DNA of 64,000 bases from Amphiura filiformis. Taxonomy: Eukaryota; Echinodermata; Ophiuroidea; Amphilepidida; Amphiuridae. This document shows positions 38,201-48,599 of this stretch, one piece after another (the stretch's first letter is position 1; each line of letters starts with the position of its first letter). The stretch is taken from positions 78,432,713 to 78,496,712 of the forward strand of contig NC_092628.1 in the NCBI RefSeq assembly GCF_039555335.1, in the 5' to 3' direction. The notes below the pieces were generated by a model, which made no database searches, had not been told where the DNA came from, and saw only the letters and a list, made by a program, of their open reading frames with translations. A program made the position numbers and the translations under genes.

Positions 38201-40041
38201 CCACCAGCCAAATGAGGTATTTTTACCATTTTACAATTTTTCATTGCATTGAGAATGACAATTCTGTTTTCAATAATATTATTACACAGCAAACACAAAC
38301 ATGCTTTTAAAACCTTATAAATGTGTTATAAACACATCTTGGTTTTGGTCAAAACGTTGTAATAACGGGATTATATGAAGGTCATGAAAACATGCCTAAA
38401 ATGTTTTACATGAAAAAACACTGTGCACCACATTTTTAAAATGTTTTCAAAATGTTATTGCCAAATAGTTACAAAATATTTTGGCAAAACTTGGTAACAC
38501 ATCATGATAAAATATTTTGCATCAAGTTTTCAAAAATGTTTCCTGAATGTTATTAAAACATTTGATACCCACATCCCAACATTTAAATGTTTTCTGTAAA
38601 ATATTTTGTGTTTGCTGCACCAGGTACCTCATTAGTGGAATCATTTACCTGTTTTTGAAGTCTTGTCAGATGATGACATCATTCTCTGAAGACTCCCAGC
38701 ATCGGATAGTTTGGTTTTCTTTGTCAATGAAACTGCACCACCAGCATCACTCATTCTCTTCTGCCTGTTTGGAAGACTTGTTTTCACCAGTTCACTTGAT
38801 CTTGATGTGGAATGAGTTGTATTCATAGTCCTCTTTGATTTAGATGATGTACTAGCACTGACCATAGGTAAATTATGCCTTGACTTCAACTTGACACCTG
38901 TCTCTTTGATTGGAGTTGGAGTTCTCATTTGAGTTGTGTTTGGCATCACTAATGTTGATGCAGATGGTCCTGATGGAGTACTTCCATCAGATGCTCTACC
39001 GACATCCCTAGCAACCAATTTATGCTTATCACTACAGGTCAACAAGTACTGGTCTATCCGTGTTTTTAACTTGACATTTGGAATTGGTTGCGATTTACTT
39101 GTGAATGAAACACCTGTAAAGGGGTCGTTTGGAGGGCGCCCCCATATAGCCTCAGTTTTATTATGTTTATCAAGTGTTGACCTGTCTACAGTGTGTCCGG
39201 ATGGTAAGAGAACTGGGAGCATCATCATTTGATAAGTGATTGGGTCTAAGAAATCTTCTGGACATTCATTTACATCCTTATCAGCAATATGATTTGATGA
39301 TGCCAACAATTTTTCAGAGTTTTGATTACTCTTAATCGAATTACTAGAACTTCCTCCGTTGTCTGTTCTAGACACATCTTTCTTCACAAATAAGCTCTGT
39401 ATAATTTCAAGAGCCCATAGTTGCGAATGTCTTGGAATCCTCATCGATGGTTCTCCCCAAACTTCCAATCTTCGTAAGACTAATATGGACCCTCCATAAG
39501 TATGGGTTATTCTAATAGTCAAATGATTCAGATTGTGCACAGCTCCTGGGGAAGCAAGACGTAAAAACCTCTCAACATCTCCTGAACCCTTCACATCCTG
39601 CTGTTGCGGAGATAACCGAGAAATATCTGGAAAACTTGATCTGTACGAGGTATTGATAAATCGCACTACACAGGGATTTTGTCCAATAGAAGCCCATGGT
39701 ACAAAGGCATTTGCAATTCTTGTAAAAATCTGCGCTGGTTTCTTCTTCGCATCATCACTACATTGCTGCTTGGCTGGTATTGTAGCCGAGTAGACTTCAA
39801 ATCCGCTTGATTTTTGACTCCCAACCATTGGGTCAAGTACAATTTTTTCAATGCATATATTGATTGGAAACTCAATTGTGATATCTACCGGAGGTTTGAT
39901 AAAACTTTCTGCCATAAATCCCTTCCAACCTCCTCTGAAAGGATTGTAGGTGAGAAGGTTGTTGACACCGTAGCCATCAGAGCAGACTGTTGAGGTAGAG
40001 ATTTTGGGTTGAAGCTCAGGACGGCAGAAATTCACCGACAT
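35268..40041 (-). CDS. UBOX5: U-box domain-containing protein 5 (RING finger protein 37), E3 ubiquitin ligase
   Basis: Three coding exons join in frame on the minus strand: 40041-38649, 37921-37799 and 35530-35268, all with GT/AG borders and phase 1 junctions, giving 592 residues (human RNF37 is 541). The start MSVNFCRPELQPKI aligns with the vertebrate start MVINLCLPQFRPRI; an in-frame ATG at 40101 would add 20 residues. The N-terminal part (FIKPPVDITIEFPINI, then RRLEVWG) matches the conserved RNF37 region. A U-box follows (PEDFLDPIT, LLPSGHTVDRSTL, DPFTGV, at roughly residues 260-330). The last exon holds a C-terminal Cys-rich RING-like domain (SCAAC, LPCSHLICRDC, CASC) ending RVHL, like the human RVHF. 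The family is a nuclear E3 that works with UBE2 enzymes; this role comes from family knowledge. Non-coding 5' exons are likely upstream, because a 3' splice site lies just before the start (about 40112). Introns carry mobile elements. Confidence 0.95.
36310..37515. mobile_element. Long fold-back element in UBOX5 intron 2
   Basis: The two halves are near inverse copies over about 420-450 bp each (about 36310-36760 and 37092-37515). Paired blocks in order from the ends are gttagc..cctggacaacc, attaattttctcgg, aaagcaat, gtgttaaa, tttagtgt..atat and atagttttgt.agaattt. The unpaired centre is about 330 bp and holds a 53-codon ORF (see separate entry). In the UBOX5 pre-mRNA this would fold into a long double-stranded stem. 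No transposase is visible. Confidence 0.85.
36914..37075 (-). other. Unrecognised 53-codon ORF in the loop of the fold-back
   Basis: It starts MSNSVLLSQEQPAEIVDISF and ends SVLVKHDQ with a stop. It lies in the unpaired loop of the inverted repeat, on the UBOX5 coding strand. Its composition (acidic and Gln/Pro/Ser rich, balanced codons) looks more protein-like than neighbouring AT-rich ORFs. I do not recognise a family. It could be a captured exon, a remnant of a host gene, or chance. No clear splice acceptor is seen directly upstream; a polypurine run at 37083-37096 precedes it. Confidence 0.3.
37689..37753 (-). pseudogene. Decayed partial duplicate of the 3' end of UBOX5 exon 2
   Basis: The plus-strand text acttaccatgcagctaggtg, followed by atgataatgccttggtgtac (37688-37728), parallels acttaccatttgtagctaat and the following ggcttggtgtactgc at 37794-37837. 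It retains a donor-like GTAAGT on the minus strand. It is about 105 bp downstream of the true donor. The reading frame is not preserved. Confidence 0.5.
38287..38617. mobile_element. MITE in UBOX5 intron 1 with AAAATGTTTT-type interior
   Basis: The ends cagcaaacacaaa and tttgtgtttgctg are inverted repeats. The interior is made of repeated aaaatgttttc, aaatattttg and acattttaaa words, giving many weak overlapping hairpins. About 330 bp, with no coding capacity. It stops about 30 bp from the exon 1 donor. Confidence 0.72.
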
Positions 40042-40082
40042 AATAATAACTTCATTCACCTCCTTGCTCTTGTTGTGACCTA

Positions 40083-40640
40083 TTTCTGGCAATTCAAACA
40101 TCCATGTCTACTGAAATTGAGAAAACAAGGAATAACAATTAAATACGGTATAGCATATAGGCTTATATCATACATTAAATTTGAATTTTGGATCCAAGCA
40201 CAAGAAATTTGCGCCTGCATACTTCTTGCACTTGTTGTATAATGACTTTTGGCAATTCAGAATCCATGTCTACTGAAATTGAGAAAACAAGTAAATAAGA
40301 ATTAAATTAAATATATTTTATCATATATATATCAAATTTGAATTTTGGATCCATCCATGCAAGTAATTTGTGCCTACTTCTGAACTTTTAGATGAAAAAA
40401 AGGCACTTGAGCTGTCAATTTTTTTTTTTTCCTAAGGGTAAGTGCAAGCAATTCTACAGGTAACATGGCAAGTTGGTTTGTGTTTAGACCTCTAAAGTTT
40501 AAACTAATCACTGTGATGCTGATATCATATAAATTTAAATTTAGGATCAAAACTCTAGAAATTTATTCCACTTCCGAACTTTTAGAAGACAAAGGAGGAA
40601 CTTGTGTTGTCAAAAAAAAAAAAGGGTATGAGCAAGCTGT
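40083..40640 (-). repeat. Tandem triplication covering the 3' splice site of the first UBOX5 coding exon
   Basis: Copy 1 (40083-40230) and copy 2 (40252-40400) share ggcaattca, catccatgtctactgaaatt, gagaaaacaag and aatttgaattttggatcca. Copy 3 (about 40528-40640) is more decayed. On the minus strand, copies 1 and 2 both contain the acceptor TTTCAG and the first bases of the exon (TAGACATGG); copy 2 is followed by an altered exon start. The second acceptor could be used as an alternative 5' UTR site. Confidence 0.75.
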
Positions 40641-40644
40641 TTTG

Positions 40645-40978
40645 TGTTTAGATTCAAAGTGATACTGATATAGTGGAGACACCAGCCCGGTAAAAAATGT
40701 TGCCATGTTACATGTAACTAAATTTAAAATCATGTCTGTAGATTTACAGAGTGATTTAATAGGAAAATAGTCAAAGATAATTAAAAACCAATCGATCAGT
40801 GAACTCTGAATAAAACTGGAGATCTCCAGATTTAATACAAACTTAAATTTTACTGTAATTTTAAAAGCATCTCAGGCTTAGTCTAGTTTCATGTGGTGTT
40901 TTAGTACACCACTGGGCATTAAAATCATGCAAAAAGTAGAAATTCAAGAAAAATTGAGAGCGTCACTGTGGAGCAAAT
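40645..40978. other. Sequence between UBOX5 and the DIRS element
   Basis: No exon or promoter motif can be called with confidence. It should contain part of the 5' region of UBOX5 unless non-coding exons lie beyond the retrotransposon. Confidence 0.4.
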
Positions 40979-40992
40979 TAGTCCCAAACAAA

Positions 40993-41177
40993 AATGTTTG
41001 GTAGACTCATAACCGGTGCGATCTTACCTTTCCGATGTTGATTAAGATACTTCTTGCATCGATCCCGAGATGCGGAAAAACCAATAGTCATTTTGTCCCA
41101 CATAAATGAATAAATAACAAAAACCCCGATCCCCGGTGGACTCACCCAAAAGGTGACGTCACACCATATGATCGCCC
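40993..41177 (-). repeat. DIRS 3' inverted terminal repeat
   Basis: Its reverse complement matches 47909-48090 at roughly 90% or better: ggcgatcatatggtgtg, cgtcaccttttgggtgagtc, caccggggatcgggg, ttatttattcatttatgtgg and gatcgatgcaagaagtatc occur in both. Confidence 0.92.
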
Positions 41178-41233
41178 TTATCCGACTTGGGATCCCCTAC
41201 CGGACCAAACTTGTAGGGGGTGGCGGGTCGGGA

Positions 41234-41343
41234 TAATCAACATCGGAAAGGTAAGATCGCACCGGTTATGAGTCTACCAAACATTTTTGTTTGGGACTAT
41301 TTTGGGGGTCCATCGCGATGTTGATTAAGATACTTCTTGCATC
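41234..41343. repeat. Internal complementary region of the DIRS element
   Basis: 41234-41299 is a perfect 66-bp inverse copy of 40979-41044, the extreme left terminus. After a short gap, 41317-41343 (27 bp) is the exact inverse of 48025-48051 in the right terminus. Complementarity to both ends side by side is the hallmark of the DIRS1 internal complementary region, thought to template restoration of the ends on a circular intermediate. Confidence 0.88.
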
Positions 41344-41514
41344 AACATCTGAAAGATCGATCTAGCAAGTAACCGACGGATGGAGGTACAAGATTGGTCA
41401 GCATCTGATCAGGGATCGGGGCGGTAATAACGATGGTTTCGCGAGGTCAGAAATATTTTCCCCAGCGGTCGGAAAACAAAAAGACCACGCGATCACAGAC
41501 ATAAACCTCCTTAC

Positions 41515-42790
41515 TTAATAAGTTTGGTGGTTAAGAATAGCGACACTGGTTCTTACCATGCTGAGTATTCTGTATAGTCTGAAAACCTGGTACCCGTACA
41601 CCACCGTATTATGATCGCCCGAACAATGTCCCGGTAAACCTCCCGCCCGTCTCTGATTACTAACGTAACGGAAGTATCGTAGAGAAGAAGCGAAGGTGGC
41701 TTCGGGACACCGCCTACTAGATCTCCTCAAGGGACAACCGAGCGGTATACCCAAGATGATGAGATAGCTCGTGTCGAGTGGGTGCGTGGGACGCTTGAAA
41801 CCTTCGCGATCCCGGACCCCACCAACACCTGGACCAGCCATTGCGACAGCGGCTGGACCGAAAACTCTGTAAGGGTGATGAATGCGGTCGTGAGTCCCTC
41901 GCAAGGCTTGTGTTCGGAAGAAATAGTGCTGCAGCGCCTTATCGGACACCCCAGCCTATCTTTGGCTTCAGCCAACCTTGCCCAACCCTGGGGATTGGAG
42001 AGGGGCGAATGTCGGTATGCACCGCGCCCGTTCAGTAGTCACGAGAACAGAGCGCCCGAAACAGTGTCGCTCCAGTGTTTGTGAACACGGAAGCTAACCT
42101 CGAGACCGTGTGCAACTCAGCACCGCCGTCCCGAAGCCAACGCCAAACCGGAAAGCCATCTTGAGAGTTACGTGGTTTAAGCGTCGCTTTTGGCGGAAGG
42201 TCAAAAGGTGACCCTTAAAGTAATCTAAGACTGTGTTGGGTTCCGTTAGGAGGATCACTTTGCTTTTTGGTAGACACTCGTTGAACATACCGTCGAGGCG
42301 TAGACTAATAAGGTAACCATCGGTTATGATAGTCGACCCGTCTCGAAACCTCGGTGAATGGAGAGGACAGCTGACTTATAGCTGGCCCCAGTGGCCCGCT
42401 GAAGTCTTGCTTGGAACTTTTTTGTCAGAAACTCCGGAACTAGCAGCACAGAGGCTCTAGCGGGAGAGCTATTTGTCTCATTGCACCAAGCGTAGTATGG
42501 AGCCAGACTCTGGCTATACGTACGGAGGGTAGACTTCCGTCTAGCCCGGCGATGAGAGAAAAACAGCTTCTGATGAAAAGTATCCCTCGCTGCTGCGTTC
42601 CTGGTAAGGGCCATGCAGCTAACTGCAGGTGCTCTAGTGATAGACTGGGTACCTCCGCTCCGGGCATCCGGAGTAGATCTGGTACCTCGGGGAGTGCCAG
42701 CGGCCTTGCCGCTAGCAGAATGACAATGCAGTCTTCCCACCCGATCTTGGTCACCACCCTCATGAGTAGTGAGATCGGAGGGACTGCATA
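41515..42790 (-). pseudogene. DIRS tyrosine recombinase, frameshifted
   Basis: The N-terminal SAM-like core-binding part is recognisable at about 42324-42560 (KSTLRTYSQSLAPYYAWC, then VPEFLTKKFQ and YKSAVLSIHRG). The catalytic part shows the box HSTRA at 41766-41780 (PRTHSTRAISSSW), which supplies the His-x-x-Arg pair, then TFASSLRYFRY at about 41650-41690 with the candidate nucleophile tyrosine. HSTRA and the tyrosine lie in different frames. The first catalytic arginine was not identified. Catalyses integration of the circular cDNA in intact relatives; inactive here. Confidence 0.8.
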
Positions 42791-42795
42791 AGCTG

Positions 42796-43200
42796 TCATC
42801 CTCCCCAGTCTATGGACAGAGCGTCCACGGTGAATGCTTGGGGTCCGCGACCCTTGAGCAGTACACCGCAGTGGATGATTGCGATGAGATGCGAACAGAT
42901 CTTTCGAGGGTGGTACATCCCTTGAAGATCGTCTGAGCGACCTGCGAACAAGGGACCATTCTGCTGGTCCCGACACCCTTCCTCGTGACAGATTGTGCGC
43001 GAGGATGCTGGTGACGCCCAGCGATGTGTATCGCTCTCATCGTAATCTGCCTGAACTTGCACCACCCTATCAGGTGTCGTGCATGCAGGCTCAATCGTGG
43101 TGGCCCGGAGTCCCCTTGTCTGTTGGGGTAGGCTACCACGGTTGTGTTATCCGTCAGGACAACGGTATGTGATTCCACGATCACCTCCTCGTGAGCGAGG
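42796..43200 (-). pseudogene. DIRS RNase H domain, frameshifted
   Basis: The ORF at 42810-43184 contains VLTDNTTVVAYPNRQG, then LIGWCKFRQITMRAIHIAGR. This is the DIRS/Ty3-type RNase H pattern, with an aspartate before NTT and the following His-Ile-x-Gly motif. The next segment slides into another frame (EWSL, FASHRNH, then DALSIDWGG at about 42796-42830). It lies directly downstream of the reverse transcriptase. Confidence 0.82.
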
Positions 43201-43439
43201 GAGGTTGATGTGAAACTCTGTCTCTATGGCCCCCATAGGCCGAGGCGGAGTCTCCGTGGATGTGGACCCCCAGTCCCGTTTTGACGCTATGGTCGTCCAC
43301 TACGTGACATACCGGGGTGCAGGAAACCTGACACCCTGGGTCAAATTGGGCTGATGGGTCCACCACCAGAGTTCCTCTCGCGCGATCTCCGACAACGGAA
43401 CCGCGAGGGATATTGGGTGACGACTGGGCCTGCAAGCAG

Positions 43440-44350
43440 GCTAGAAGGTGTAGTTGGGTAAGCCTAACGTAGAAACGGCAGTACAGTACGAGGTCTACCA
43501 TACTGGCCATTAGGCCTACCACCTTCATCCATGCCACAGCGGGTTTTGCCCGAGACTCGGCCAAGAGTCAGGCACACCGCACCATGCTCGTCACCCGCTC
43601 GGGTGAGAGCACCGCGAACCCCTCCGCGAGGGTGAGCTGGGCCCCTACAAATAGTGGGGTCTGCGTCGGGACCACGCTGGACTTTTTTGAGCTGATCAAA
43701 AATCCAGGGTCCCGCACCCTCACGGACTATCAACCCCATGAGACCCGTAGTCTTCAGTGGAGTGCGTCCGTATATGAGCCAAACGTCCAGGTAGCAACTG
43801 ATGTTGACCCCCTGTGCTTCAGGTGCGCTGCCACCGCTCTGACCAAGAGTGTTAAACACCATGGGAGAGATGGACAGGCGGATGGCGGTATCAAAACTGG
43901 TAATTTTGATCCTGTACCTAGAAGCGCCAGATGCCTCCGATCTTGAGAGGCGATTGGCATATGCAGATAGGCGTCCGAGAGATCTAGCGATGCTGTTCCC
44001 ATGCCCCTGATGGGGCAGGCTAGCACCGGGCGAGAGTCCCCATTCTGAACCTCTTGGGCCTGAAGAACGTGTTCAACAGCCTGCGGTTCCGGATGGGGCT
44101 CCCGTCGCCGGTCTTCCTTGGAGCCAATGGCTCCAAGATCACCCGTAGAACGGGGGGTAGACCGGGACAATCGCCCGCTTCGTGAGAAGCTGTGTGATCC
44201 CTGTCAGTAGTGCCCGACGCTGGGGGCCGTCTGGCGGCACTACAGTGGACCTCTGAAATGTGCAGACGAATGTGGGGAGACTGGGTTGCCAGTCTGTAAC
44301 CCCACTCACCACTGACCATACCCAGGCACTCAAAGAGATGGTTTCCCACC
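43440..44350 (-). pseudogene. DIRS reverse transcriptase, frameshifted, catalytic motif altered
   Basis: Recognisable pieces in order: LLTKRAIVPV (about 44160-44200), LLNTFFRPKRF (about 44060), MGTASLDLSDAYLHMPI (about 43960-44010), VAAHLKHRG (about 43810) and CYLDVWLIYG (about 43775-43800). The last corresponds to the YLDD box in active relatives; the second catalytic aspartate is valine here. Pieces fall in at least three frames. Confidence 0.85.
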
Positions 44351-45639
44351 TCTGGGTGAAAGCCATAAGCGGTCGCCCACTGGGAGATCCCCTGTGGAAA
44401 AACCGCTGAGCCCCCAGGAATGCTCTGCCTAGCTTCCCTTGGAAGAGCGCTTGCTCTTCGGGGCTTGCCAGCTGTTCCTGTGCTACCCTTGCGCCCCAGA
44501 AATGGGTGCTACAGAGGTAGTGGGCTCGGGTACTGTTGGTGGTGCACGGCCTGCTGAAGTCGGAGCTCCTACCCATGGTAAGGGCAGTTTCCGACTTCTT
44601 CAGAGTGCTCCTGTTGGTAGCTTCTTTGCACGGTCCTCCACCGTAGCGCAGAAGCATCCAAAGAGAAAAAGGACCCTGCCTTTCCATCGCGTTGAGCGAT
44701 TGGAGTGGCAGGCCCCTCCCCCGGCGCTGAGTGGACCCCCTATGGGCTAGGCCCATGGAGCTCTCGTTGAGGCTAGCTGTTAGCACCGCTAATAGGCTCA
44801 CCTCGCGGAAGAGCTCAGATGTTGTCTGAGCGTGATACGCTTGACGACATCTGGGTCCCTCTCGGATCCCCTCAGGTAGGTCCCGTGGTCCTCCCGCGTT
44901 ACACGCAGAGGAAGCGTGCAAGCCCGCGGCGTCATAGCTCTACTGAGCTCGACAGCCCGTCGATATCTACCCGTGAGGTTTGCCGGGAATGAGAGTGCAG
45001 GCGTCCCCTGTGAGGAAGCAGCAGCTGAGCATCCTACTGAAAGGATCCCTGGTCCTCCTCCATGGACTCCCCTTAGGGGTGTCCGGAGGAAGATCAGTGC
45101 TGTTGCTCCCCTCGCGGGGCAGCGGGGAAGGAGATTGTAGTGATGTCACTACCGGACTCAGCTTCCGACTCCTTTCCCTCGCCCACAGTATCCGTATCAT
45201 GCTCCGATGATGACGGTAACTGAGGACGGGCATCTGAAAGCGGGTAAGAAGGCATAACCACTGTGTGGCTCGCCGACTACCTGCCAGCAGAAGAGGGAGT
45301 ACTCCCGCAAGACCCTGAGGTATCCGCCATGGCACCACTGGGTCCGCATGCTCTCGCAGCCGTCGTCCTAGCGCTCGAAGCACGGGGCCTACCCTGATCA
45401 AGATCTGGGTTAGCCCCATGCCGGCTGGCCTGGTCAACAGCTGATGTTGGTACTGCGTGGCCATCGCTAGGCGACACTTGCCACGGTGCTGGGCCGTGGA
45501 AGAAACACCCTGCGGCGGGTACCACGGGCATACCCAGCCGGCAGCTGACCCTGAAAGGATCCGCCACCAGGGTAACCCCATGGTACTGCAGTACCAGCAC
45601 CGCCTCCCCTTGTTGCCACAGAGACTGTGGCGACTAAAG

Positions 45640-45960
45640 CGGTGCTGCGGTACCGGTCGCGGTATCAGCGTGGGTACCCTTGAGGGTTCCCAACTGTGGA
45701 CCGCTGTACCCTCGCCACACTGCGTTCCCTGTTTGGGGGATCAAGCTGTGTGCTGGCGTGGTACCGGCGCGGTACTAGCATGGGTACCCGTGAGGGTTCC
45801 CGGCTGTGTACCGCTGTATGCGTGGTTCCAGCGTAGGTGCCCGTGAGGGCTCCCGGCTGTGTCCCACTGTACCCATGCCTCACTGCGTTCCCCGCAAGGG
45901 ATCAAGCCGTGTGTATGGGTACCCGCTATACCGGCTGTCCCTTGGCTAGAGGGAGCTTGC
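45640..45960 (-). repeat. Degenerate tandem repeat in the gag region
   Basis: About three or four imperfect units of 60-120 bp containing gtgagggttcccggctgtgt, ccgctgta, tgggtaccc and aaggatcaagc/gggatcaagc. Encodes Thr/Gly/Pro/Ser-rich peptide repeats on the minus strand. Confidence 0.7.
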
Positions 45961-46655
45961 CTAGTACCACGGGTAGCTGAGCGTGCAGATACCCCGATCA
46001 ATCACCTCGCCACCTGAATAGGCAGCGTCAATCAATGGAGCTATGCCCTGTTGATTTGACAGTGATCGATCAAGAGAGGGTAATTGACCCATTGACGGTA
46101 ATGGATCACCCATGCTCCGCTGGCTCTCGAGGACATAAGTGGGTTGTTGATCAGCTAGGCTGTTCATGCTACTTACTGTACCCTCTAGAGCTTCGCCCAA
46201 GGTCGCTGTGTGTGGCGGACCACTCACGGCAGCTATGGGCGGGTGCATAGCGGCTACCACTGAAGTCAAGCCGTAGCTCGCCTTTGTAGCTGCCACCGAA
46301 TGCACCTGGGTCGCTGTCCCGTGAGAGACTGCGAGCCCAACCCCTGAATAATCGCCAGCCAGTCCCTGTGGACAGCCAGCAGCTATTCTAGGGCCCAGGG
46401 TATCACTCGGCGGTCCCGCCATGGAACGCTGCCGTGTGACAACCCCAGTTGGTTCTGCTAAGACTACACCCACAGCGTTAGCCGCGGTATCGTCTCTGCT
46501 GAACCCATGCATGCTAGGGTTCAACCCAGGCAAGCCCGGGGGACCCTTGCATGCTGCCCGTCGCTGGCTACTACTGTGGCTGTTTGAGCCCGTAGATATG
46601 CCTGCAACAGACGGGTGTCCTCCTGCTAAAAACCCGTGAGGATTTTTGGCTAGAG

Positions 46656-47104
46656 GACTGGTATCCTCCTGCTACAAAACCCGCTAGGGTTTTCGCTGGT
46701 GGTTACCGCTCTGCTGCCTGCTACTTTGCTCCGACGTATAGTCAGTGCTTTCGCTGGCTGCTGAGCCTTTGGACGCGCTAGCAGTCCCGAAGGAACCGCC
46801 TGCTTGTCCGGGACCGGAGCCCCTTAAGCAGACCTGCCATGACCCATAGGGGCTGTCACAGCAGAATCTACCGTGATCGACTGGTATCCTCCTGCTGCAA
46901 AACCCGCTAGGGTTTTCGCTGGTGGTTACCGCTCTGCTGCCTGCTACTTTGCTCCGACGTATAGTCAGTGCTTTCGCTGGCTGCTGAGCCTTTGGACGCG
47001 CTTAGCAGTCCCGAAGGAACCGCCTGCTTGTCCGGGGACCGGAGCCCCTTAAGCAGACCTGCCATGACCCATAGGGGCTGTCACAGCAGAATCCACCGTA
47101 TCGA
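46656..47104 (-). repeat. 223-bp tandem duplication in the gag region
   Basis: 46656-46878 and 46879-47104 are almost identical, differing by a few single-base changes and 1-bp indels (cgctagcag versus cgcttagcag, gtccgggacc versus gtccggggacc). High identity implies a duplication much younger than the decay of the rest of the element, or gene conversion. The indels show the copies do not keep the same frame. Confidence 0.93.
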
Positions 47105-47908
47105 CCTTACCAGTGCCCTTGGTAGATTTCTTCTTCGTCTTATGGCGATGATGGAGTCTATCCCAATCGTCAAGCTGGAACTCGGAGAGTCCTAAGCAAA
47201 AGAAAGACATCTAGAAGATCGTGAGCACTCCCTGTGGGTGTGAAACAGAGCGGGTGTGGGTCCCGCTCCGTCACCAGGGAAGGGCAAGCCCGACAGGGCC
47301 GAGGCGAAGCGAGGAGAACAAGGGAGGGGGGCACTACCCACCCCCCAACACGCGACTCAAGCCCAGTACGCAAACCTGAGCACGGAGGCTGGTCGCTAAC
47401 GTTAGTGGTAAAGTAAGGACTGGCTAACTTTATTACTAAAATGTCAGACGGGTCCCTACCAATCCCCACCGTATGAATATCTGATTAACTTTCGTCTTAT
47501 CGGACGGTAATGAAGACATAACGATAGAGTAATCACCCTAACATAGCAACAATAACCTACCGTACATGAAAAACAATGTGTATGTACAAACATCTATTGT
47601 AACTTACAGGCTGCAATGGTTGTTTTACGTGGGAAACAAAATGAATGGCGTCAACGAGCGGCCATTTTGAATTGCTCGTGTGTCCCGTATACAAACGGAG
47701 GCACGATATGTAGCTAAGTTTTGGATCGTTTTTTGTCACTTTTTCGCCAGAAAATGCCGTCAAAACTATCCTCAGCCGAACAATACCGGTTTGGTTTTAC
47801 CTAAGGTGTGAAACTACAACCGTATATCTCGCCTTAATCGAAATTGATACACAGTGCTATGAACAATCGATAGGCACGTCTGTGTCAGTCGGAGACCAAG
47901 GAGGATAA

Positions 47909-48090
47909 AGGCGATCATATGGTGTGGCGTCACCTTTTGGGTGAGTCCACCGGGGATCGGGGGTTTTGTTATTTATTCATTTATGTGGGACAAAATGACT
48001 ATTGGTTTTCCGCATCTCGGGATCGATGCAAGAAGTATCTTAATCAACATCGAAACGGTAAGATCGACCGGTGTACTGAGTCCACACATT
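47909..48090 (-). repeat. DIRS 5' inverted terminal repeat
   Basis: Inverse copy of 40993-41177 with a few substitutions and small indels. The outermost bases (ccggtgtactgagtccacac) diverge from the left terminus more than the inner part does. Confidence 0.9.
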
Positions 48091-48135
48091 ATGGCTTAAA
48101 TGAGGACCAATGGTTACAACTTTAAACGTTCGTTA

Positions 48136-48550
48136 TTGAGAAGTCTAGCCACAAATTTGCTCACCGAACGTTTCACATTTGAGGCTAGAGTCCATTGCTA
48201 TAGGAATCTAGTAGAAATGATGAAGCATGATACCGTGTAAAGCAATGGAAGTTTGGAAGTAAACACAGCTGATCAGGATGGACGATTGCATCGAAAATAT
48301 TGTTAAAATTGCATTTTTAAAGCTCAATTTTAGAATATTCAAAATATCTAACCTTTGCTTTGCTCGAGAAGTCTAGCCATGAATGAGCTTTACATTAGCT
48401 CGCATTCGAGGCTAGAGACCATTGCATTTGAAATCTAGTCTGATTTGCTGAGGCATGATATGTCTGTGTAAATGTAATGCAATGGAAGTTCATAAGTAAA
48501 CACAGCCGATCATGATGGTCGATCGCATCAAAAATGTTGCTAAAACTTCA
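48136..48550. repeat. Two diverged direct repeats of ~190-200 bp
   Basis: Copy 1 (48136-48330) and copy 2 (48363-48550) share gagaagtctagcca, gaggctagag, ccattgc, aatctagt, gcatgata, gcaatggaagtt and agtaaacacagc, then gatca-gatgg-cgat. Period about 227 bp. No coding potential was noted. Confidence 0.78.
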
Positions 48551-48599
48551 ACAAAATGTTGGACTGTTATTTCATTACTCAAAAGATATGCAGTTGTCT

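Larger units (their letters stand above)
44500..47200 (-). pseudogene. Probable DIRS gag region with internal tandem repeats, degenerate
   Basis: The segment between the 5' inverted repeat and the reverse transcriptase. Its minus-strand frames are rich in Pro, Ser, Arg, Gly and Thr and have no recognisable fold. Position is the main evidence. It is broken into ORFs of 190-260 codons (45961-46533, 44967-45581, 44139-44921) and includes two repeat expansions. Confidence 0.55.
40979..48090 (-). mobile_element. DIRS-like tyrosine-recombinase retrotransposon, decayed
   Basis: A GC-rich island of about 7.1 kb in AT-rich DNA, bounded by inverted terminal repeats of about 170-185 bp. It carries an internal complementary region next to the 3' end, as in DIRS1-type elements. 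Minus-strand coding remnants run in the order gag-like, reverse transcriptase, RNase H, tyrosine recombinase. All domains are split by frameshifts and stops. No integrase/DDE domain or target duplication is seen, as expected for the class. The element is oriented 5' at 48.09 kb to 3' at 40.98 kb. The outer limits are approximate, particularly on the right. Confidence 0.88.

Noticed and set aside
41782-44750. Plus-strand ORFs of 80-130 codons in the GC-rich island
   Set aside because: They are shadows of the minus-strand DIRS domains, without family resemblance of their own.
40979-48090. Bacterial or viral insertion as the source of the GC-rich island
   Set aside because: The recognised RT/RNase H/recombinase order, inverted ends and internal complementary region identify a DIRS retrotransposon.
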